Shown here one piece after another: positions 57,501-64,000 of a stretch of DNA of 64,000 bases. Source of the stretch: Niebla homalea (Eukaryota; Ascomycota; Lecanoromycetes; Lecanorales; Ramalinaceae); the NCBI GenBank assembly GCA_019925105.1, contig JAHGAU010000036.1:124001-188000 (forward strand), in the 5' to 3' direction. Made by a program: the position numbers and the translations under genes. The notes beneath the pieces were generated by a model. That model was given only the letters and a program-made list of their open reading frames with translations, was not told where the DNA came from and searched no databases. The first letter of the stretch is position 1. Each line of letters begins with the position of its first letter.

Positions 57501-59249
57501 CCTCCCAAGACACTGAGCTAATGGTGGAATATCACAAAGGACACCTTCACGTGCCAGAAAACACTAGGCGTCAAGAAGGTTCCCTAGCCTGCGCCCATTT
57601 GAGACGATGTTCCCTCTTCATATCCCTCGCAAGAATGAGTCTGTCCAGACAGACTCGACTATCAAGCCATGGCACGGTGGAAGCTTTGCGACGCTTCGTG
57701 CACCTAATCATCAAGTAGCCATGGCTTAGTCACCTCTGAGGGCACACGTCAGTGTTCAATGAACGAGCCATGATTCACTTCGATGATGCGCCCGAAACGA
57801 TAATGACGGTGGAGCTTGGATTGGTTGGGTCTCCGAACCATGGCTAGTAATTATGAGGCGGTAGACGTAGCCAAGCTTATAAATTATTCTGTGGTACGAC
57901 ACTAGAGCACTTTGGATCCATGCAGTCAAGTATGCCTGGGAAAAGTGATCGTGACGATTGCCTGGGAGGAGAGATCGTGTTGGATGCCTGGCATAGCCGT
58001 CGTGACGCAGAGAACCAAAAGCTCTTCCCGCAGTTCGGTTGAAGCCCCATAGGATGAACCATCTGGCGGGTGGGAAACCCCAGATGCTTTGCTCTGACAT
58101 CTTCACCAGAGAGCATCGCAGTCACTAGGCTTCAAAGACATCTACCTGCGCGACTTAAGCCATCAGTTAGGCCTCACTCTGTGCTCGCGTGACGGACCCG
58201 GAACAGAGAATGTCAGCTCTTGTGCGAATTCAGGCGTTCGAGAGCAATTTGCAATGCCACAGGAAATGGGCATTTTGAATTTCAGATCTAGGTGATCCCG
58301 ACAGCGGATACAATGAGACTGCAGAAAGTGAAGCAGGCGGTCAGACTGAAGCTGCTCAGACTGAAATTATCCAAGCTTAGGCGGCCCGTGCAGAAGCTTC
58401 ACCGCAGAGAGACCAGGGCACGGGTTGTATGACGACCGCAAGCACGGACGATATACCATCAGGTAAAAGCAGAGCGCCATGCACTGCTCCTGTGGTCGTA
58501 GGCTGCGGACAATGCTCATCACTGTTGTTCTAAGGACGATCTCTTCCAAGCAGGTGGCACTGCTCCCTCATAGCAGCCACTGTATTTCTAATTCTCTTGC
58601 ATGGCTCATAACAATTACCAAGTCAATCAACCGAAGGCCGAAGAGGCTCGGATCGGTATTGTGTGGCTGTCGGTAGGTTGCCTGCGCCTACAGCATACGA
58701 GAGGCCTCGTCTTCGCCTGACTTCAGTATTCTAGAAGATGATGGTCTTCTAAGGCCTTTGGGACTGTTCAGGGAGGACCGAGCGGCGTTATTATTATGTA
58801 CATCAGCGATTGGAAGGCTGAGGAGGTGAATGGAGCTGTGGAAGGGGGAGGCAGATCTTGCTGTTGCCGCGGGTTGACGACTGCCTTGTCAAGGCTTGGA
58901 ATGATGCTGCTACGATTGCAAGAAGAGGGGCACGGAGTTCAACAACTTTCTGGAAGAAGCTACTATGTGGCGACAATGCTTCGGCGGTGATTGCCAGGGA
59001 GTGGGAATGGTTGGAGGGATGGGACCTCGAGGAGGAAGAAAAGAAGCGCTAACCGTTCTTGGAAGGGAGCTCTATCCAAATCCACAAATCGTCACTTTCT
59101 CTCCCACTACAACATACGCACCTATTCTGGAGTTCGCAATCAAGCCCCGAATCGCCGCCCCAGCTCCCCCCGTACCCATTGAAAGGCCGCTGGCCAAAGC
59201 TTTCCCATAAAGCTCCGTTATCTGGCGGTCCCCAAGTCCGTATAACGCA
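57501..59249. other. Intergenic, 1.7 kb, no supported gene
   Basis: A plus frame at 58858-59052 (VDDCLVKAWNDAATIARR...) is open and looks weakly coding but unrecognised. The right end is the promoter region of the sugar transporter. Confidence 0.4.
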
Positions 59250-61017
59250 ATGGATGATTATCCCCCTGGTTCTAATTCGCATCAGGCAGACGAGCGCCGC
59301 GAGAGGACCCTTCAATGGGTCTATAGCCAGCTTCCCGAAATCCCCGCAATGGCCTCCCCCGGTGAGGTCTCACGCCGTGACCCGGCTGCTGCCTCGAGGG
59401 TTCCCATCACCCTCCTACTCTGCCTCTCACTGTGCTGTGCCATCTTCGGCCCATTCCAATTTGGATACCACCTCGTAAAGCTCCGACTCGCGTTTTGGGA
59501 GCTCCTACTGACTTACATGAAAGGCTGAATTGAACGCTCCTCAAGCCGTCCTCACCTGCGAGAAGAAGAGCATTTCCAGCTCCAGTGTGCATGCCAATCT
59601 CCCACAATGTATCCCAATGTCGGTTGATCAGTTCGCCCTTGTCTCCTCTATCTTCACACTCGGTGGCTTTCTCGGGGCTCTTGTATCAGGTCCATTCTGC
59701 AGCAACCACGGTCGCCGGCTCTCCATGCAACTGATGACAATCTCCTTCCTCGCAGGTCCCATCTGTCAATCCCTAGCACCTAATCTGGGAGTGCTGGTAC
59801 TAGGAAGATTCATCTCAGGCCTTGGTGCAGGAGCTGCAATGGTAGTGGTACCCCTCTACATCGCTGAAATTGCCCCACCAGAGTCCAAAGGACTATTCGG
59901 TGCACTCACACAAATCGCTGTCAATATAGGCATTCTCATCGCTCAACTGCTCGGCTACTTCCTAAGTCACGACAGCATGTGGCGCATCATTCTTGCAGTG
60001 CCCGGCATCCTTGGCATCATCCAATTCATAGGTCTCTTCCTCACACCCGAAAGCCCCAAGTGGCTTGCCGAACACGGCCACCCCAAAACCGCACGCGAGA
60101 TCCTCAGAAAGCTCCGCCGCTCCACAGTCTCCCTCGACGACGAAGCAGACTCATGGCAGGTCGACGGCAGCAATAATGACATTGGTAACCCCACCCTTCC
60201 ATTTCCCCTCCCACCAGACTCAGATATCACCGCCTCCTCCTTCCTCTACGGCTCCGGGTGGTGGTCCCTAACCACAATCGCTAACCGTACCGCAGCCGAA
60301 GAAGAAGCCCTCCTTCGCGCCCCCAGTGCTTCCGGGAACAGCACTACGCACGCCTCCATGACCTCTGTTGGTATCCTGGCCGCGATCAGACACCCGACCT
60401 ACCGCCCCGCCATCATCGCCGTGATCGCTGTAATGGTGGCTCAACAGCTCACAGGCATCAACAGCATAGTCATGTACAGCGTCAACCTCCTCTCCTCCCT
60501 GCTCCCCACCAGCGCGGCGCTCCTCTCTGTCGCCGTCTCAGGCCTGAATCTTGTCATGACCACCGCCTGCGCGCCCCTCTCCGACCGCATCGGCCGCAAA
60601 CCCTGCATCCTCCTCTCCACGGCTGGTATGGGCATCTCCTCAATCCTTTTGGCACTGGGCATCGGCTACAGCGTCAAACCCCTCGGCGCAATCGCCACGC
60701 TCTGTTTCGTCGCCTCCTTCGCCATCGGCCTGGGTCCCGTTCCCTTTATCCTCAGCTCCGAGCTCGTCAATCCGGAAGCCGTGGGCGCCGTGCAGAGTTG
60801 GGCCTTGGCGGCCAATTGGCTGGCCACGTTCGTTGTGAGCCAGTCCTTCCCGATCGTGAATGCGTTGCTGGGCGGGAATGGCCGGGTGTACTACATTTTC
60901 GCCGGGTTCGCAGCATTGTTTGGCGGCTTCATCGCCTGGTGGGTCCCCGAGACGAAGGGGAAGAAGGGAGCGGATGAGGTGTGGGGGAGGGAGGTGGGGA
61001 GCGAGCATCAGGATTGA
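59250..61017 (+). CDS. MFS sugar porter (GLUT-type), 572 aa
   Basis: Facilitative or proton-coupled sugar transporter of the plasma or vacuolar membrane. Exons 59250-59474 and 59524-61017 flank a 49-bp GT-AG intron whose removal creates GYHLAELNAPQ, a motif of the fungal Vps73-like sugar-porter branch. Sugar-porter signatures are all present: GRFISGLGAGA then VPLYIAE (about 169-190), PESPKWL (250-256), QQLTGINS (382-389), DRIGRKP (429-435) and VPETKGK (549-555). Twelve hydrophobic helices are visible, and the central loop is longer than usual (about 275-360, Ser/Pro-rich). N-terminal ~50 residues are polar. The chosen ATG (59250) is the first in the frame. It is convergent with the DHA2 gene, 257 bp apart. 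Substrate unknown. Confidence 0.92.
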
Positions 61018-61273
61018 AGCAGCAGCAGCAGCGGCAGTCGGCGGTATCAATGGCCGCATCAGTGGCGTTCAGGGAGGGGAAATGTTATACCCCCCATTGT
61101 TTTGTGCGTTTCTACTCGTGACTAGATATGCCCCCCCAAAGGGAGAAGAGCCTGCAAAACGGACTATAATGCATCATGATTGTCCGTTCCCAACTCTCTC
61201 GCCCCATTTCTCATGCCCACACATCCTCTACATTTACATTTCACCCCTAGCCCGCTGGGTCAACCCCCCAATC
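61018..61273. other. Convergent intergenic spacer
   Basis: Shared 3' flank of the two transporters, with C-rich tracts. No feature recognised. Confidence 0.5.
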
Positions 61274-63463
61274 TCACCTTCCCCCGCGCCCCCCTCCACC
61301 TGCCCCCCCCCTCGTCTCTGTCTCCAGACGCCCCTCCTCCTCCCCTTCCCCATCATCATCCTCCCCAATCCTCACATTCCCCAGCCCCAGCGCCGCCACG
61401 ACGGCGAGCCCGATGATCGGCATCACGGACACAAACGCTGTGGCGACCGCGTGTCGCGCACTGGCGCGGAAGGCGTCGTGCTCCGCGGCGGGGAGGGCGG
61501 CGATGGCGTCGAGAGAGGAGTGGGAAGGGTGGGCGAGGTGGGCGGTGGATGACGAGGAGGAGGAGGGGGAGGAGGAGGAAGGGGGAGGGTGGGCGAGTTT
61601 GTTGCTTAGTGGGGGGGAAGAGGGGGGGTTAGTTTTGCTTTGCTTTACACTTCTGGGTTTTTTTGGTTTTTTTTTCCCCTTCTTCTTCAGAGGGATGGGA
61701 CAAGAGGTCTGGGAGGGCGTGAAGGAAGCTTTGAGATGTACAATAATATATGGGAGGGGTAAAAAAAGGGGGAAAAGGGAGGTGGGGGGCAAAAGGCACC
61801 TACTTAAACACCGCCCCCATAACAGCCAGGGCAATGGTGCCCCCAAACGGGACACAGAAATCAACGACCGACATCGCCCTCGCGATCTGCTGCGGGTGCA
61901 CCGCCGCCACGTGCAGCGTCTCGGGCATGAGCCGCAGTCCCGTGCCCGCGCCCGCCAGCGCCATCATGCCCGCAATGGCGCCGACCTCCCCCGTGTGGAG
62001 TGCAGCGATCAGGCCCCCGAACCCCGCAGTCTCGATGACGGAACCGCCGAAGATGGCGGACCAGGTCTGCCGGGGCCAGATGTTGGCGAGGAACATGGCG
62101 CTGTAGACGCCCACGCCGATGCCGGGGAGGTAGTAGAGCAATTGGATGCCCGACCGGTCGGCGGGGTAGTCCTTGACCACCGTGAAGTAGATGCCGACGA
62201 AGTAGAAGATGGAGTACATGGCTGCGCCTGTGGAGAAGCTGATCCAGGCCAGCAACGGTAGATCTTTCCGGTGGAATAAGTTGAGCGGGATCATGGGTTC
62301 TTGCCGGGGCAGACGGCGGGAGATGAAATTGCCGGGTGCGATGAGGTGTTCATAGAGGAAGAAGCTGAGGAAGCAGATGGCGCCGATGATGATGGGTGTG
62401 ATCACAGCGGCGGAGTTCCAGGTGTAGGTGGCGCCGCCCCATGTTGTGCCTAGGATTATAAGGGTGACGCCTGCGATGAAGAAGATGAGGCCGCCGAAAT
62501 CGACGGTTGACATTTTGTAGAGGAAGCGGTTGAGTCGTCCGGGTATATTGCAAGGTGATGGCCCGACCAGATCATGTCGTAGTAGCACGAAGATGGCGAC
62601 CATAGCGCAAGCAGCGACGGGGATGTTCAGGATGAAGCACCAGCGCCAATTCGATGCGGTCAGGTATCCACCGATCACAGGGCCAACGCCAAAACTGATT
62701 CCACCAACTAAGCTGAAGAGGGTATTGTTCGTTGCATTTTCTTTCAGGGATACCTTGTCTGCGAGCACGACTTTGATTATGTTGAGCATGCCTGCGGCCG
62801 CCACACCCATCAGTGCTCTCCCGAACAGCAGCATGACCCATGCTTGGGCGCCTGCTGCCAGAGCGGCCCCAATCATCATGATGACCATGACGGATTGGAG
62901 TACAGCATGCCGGCCAAAGACGTCGGCGAATTGGCCCCAGATGGGGATAAATGAGGTGGAGGTGATGGTGAAGGCAGTTACGATCCAGTTGAGTTGCTCT
63001 ATCTGGCCTGTGGAGAATTTGCGATCAGCAAGGCTCCTAGAAAATGGTGAAGTCTGAAACTTCAAACCTGACTTACTGAAGTGGCTGGCAATAAATGGGA
63101 GGGCGGTGGCGATGACTACAGATTGTTGTCAGTGAGCCTGTGCCTCCAAGTCAGATCTTCTTCCAGGGGGGCCGCACTGGTAACATCTGTGGAAGCAATA
63201 AAGTATGGCAGAAATAGGCCAGCAACGAGCTTCCAGCGATAGACTCTGGCATTGTGTTTCTTGATCCTTATTTTTTCCTGTGTCCTTTGGTCCAGCTCTA
63301 CTTCTTGCTCAGTAGCTTCTGCTGCGCTCGGATCTTTGGTGACGGTTGGCTCTGCGTTTTCATGAATTGCATCTCTTTTAGATTCAGAGATTGTTGCATC
63401 CTCCTGTGCAGCAGCTATTCTTGCCCCTTTCTTCGCCTTCGCCTTCTTGTAGAGATAATACAT
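61274..63463 (-). CDS. DHA2-type 14-TM MFS multidrug exporter, 619 aa
   Basis: Proton-antiport drug or metabolite exporter of the plasma membrane. Exons on the minus strand: 63178-63463, 63077-63115 (39 nt), 61804-63007, 61274-61604; all introns GT-AG (61, 69 and 199 bp) with matching phases. The joins rebuild DVTIIATALPFIASHFSQIE and VFNNKLA. Motif A reads GQFADVFGRH (133-142) and motif C, the antiporter motif, GISFGVGPVIGGYL (211-224). About 14 helices follow a charged ~75-residue N-terminus rich in Lys and Glu. The C-terminal exon has a Ser/Pro-rich loop, then AFRASARHAVATAFVSVMP, normal for the family, and a Glu/Gly-rich end. The ATG at 63463 precedes YYLYKKAKAKK; the open frame extends upstream without a better start. 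It could serve toxin or drug efflux, or a lost biosynthetic cluster. Confidence 0.9.
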
Positions 63464-64000
63464 CCTGATGATTGTACTATCTGTAGCAAGAGGTTGGCAA
63501 CGTGTTAAAGGGCATGCGATCCGGAACGAAGAGAGAGCACGAAAACCAGAAGCAGGTCTCGCTATAGAAAGGGAATACCAGGCTTGTAGTATACAGGATA
63601 AAGGAAAAGTGAGAATCAAAGGGGGCAAAGGGCTGGCAACTGGGAAATGAATTCGCTTTTGTCCGGTTTATATATGGAACTCGCTACTTGTGCCTCATAT
63701 CTCGCAGGAAGCTCAAACAAAATAAAACGATCGAGGACTGAACATCCATACTCTTGCATTCTGACAGCGAGACCCCACATCATTATACTTCTTTAAGCAA
63801 TCTTTCCATTCGCACCGCCTTCTGAGAACAGACCATGATACCAGCACGCGGCTGAAGCTAGGTGGAAACAGTATACGCAAATGTGATAGGCCAGACGAGC
63901 TCGCTTCGAAGCAAAAGTTACCAACTGCGGTTTAGACGGAATTTAGGTTAGGTAAAGAAGGCTAAAGGTTTCATCATTATCACCAAGCCTGGCTCGTCGG
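63464..64000. other. Upstream region of the DHA2 exporter
   Basis: Probable promoter of the leftward exporter gene; GTTTATATATGG near 63,666 includes a TATA-like element. No other gene seen to the window end. Confidence 0.4.

Noticed and set aside
61413..62261. 282-codon open frame (+)
   Set aside because: It is the antisense shadow of the DHA2 exporter.

Overview
The window reads as nuclear DNA of a filamentous ascomycete, most likely Eurotiales (Aspergillus/Penicillium type). This is inferred from short GT-AG introns of about 50-190 bp, from the gene families present (choline/GABA-type permease, SAT4/rhodopsin-like membrane protein, Gal80-like oxidoreductase, sugar porter, DHA2 multidrug transporter), and from C:G to T:A decay of repeats typical of repeat-induced point mutation (RIP). 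No prokaryotic, viral or CRISPR feature was seen.

Layout. 1.3-3.2 kb: a four-exon APC-superfamily permease (+). 5.9-7.7 kb: a multi-exon SAT4-type membrane protein (-). 8.5-9.5 kb: a secreted, M35-peptidase-like gene (-) broken by a frameshift. 9,745-25,294: a 15.5-kb stack of nested, RIP-mutated retroelements whose joints can be placed to the base. A Ty1/copia element (227-bp LTRs, TSD GTATG) carries a Ty3/gypsy chromovirus (333-bp LTRs, TSD GGGAT) inside its left LTR. The copia interior also carries a small structured non-autonomous LTR element (144-bp LTRs, TSD ATATT), which in turn holds a solo gypsy LTR (346 bp, TSD ATAAG). A possible fifth, TIR-bounded insertion lies at 23.1-23.6 kb. 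26.1-27.5 kb: a four-exon Gal80-like Gfo/Idh/MocA oxidoreductase (+).

27.5-42.3 kb is gene-poor and full of decayed coding scraps (30.6-31.7 kb, a chromodomain relic at 40.0-40.3 kb, exon-like fragments at 39.7 and 41.0 kb) and short tandem repeats. 42.5-44.0 kb: an intact, uncharacterised, heavily N-glycosylated two-TM protein (+). 45.2-46.1 kb: an uncharacterised nuclear-type protein (+). 46.4-47.6 kb: relics of a cytochrome P450 (-) and an alpha/beta-hydrolase (+). 47.9-49.3 kb: an unresolved gene or relic. 52.3-54.7 kb: a tandem pair of F-box/2EXR-like paralogs (-), one intact and one dead. 55.7-57.5 kb: two satellite-like tandem arrays. 59.2-63.5 kb: two convergent transporters, a sugar porter (+) and a 14-TM DHA2 multidrug-type exporter (-).

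The surviving genes are mainly membrane transport and carbon metabolism. The permease, Gal80-like protein and sugar porter would fit nutrient sensing and uptake; the DHA2 pump and P450/hydrolase scraps could be leftovers of a dismantled secondary-metabolite locus, which is inference only. The most informative structure is the nested retroelement stack, whose LTR pairs preserve RIP boundaries and include a GC-rich, hairpin-rich non-autonomous element that largely escaped RIP.
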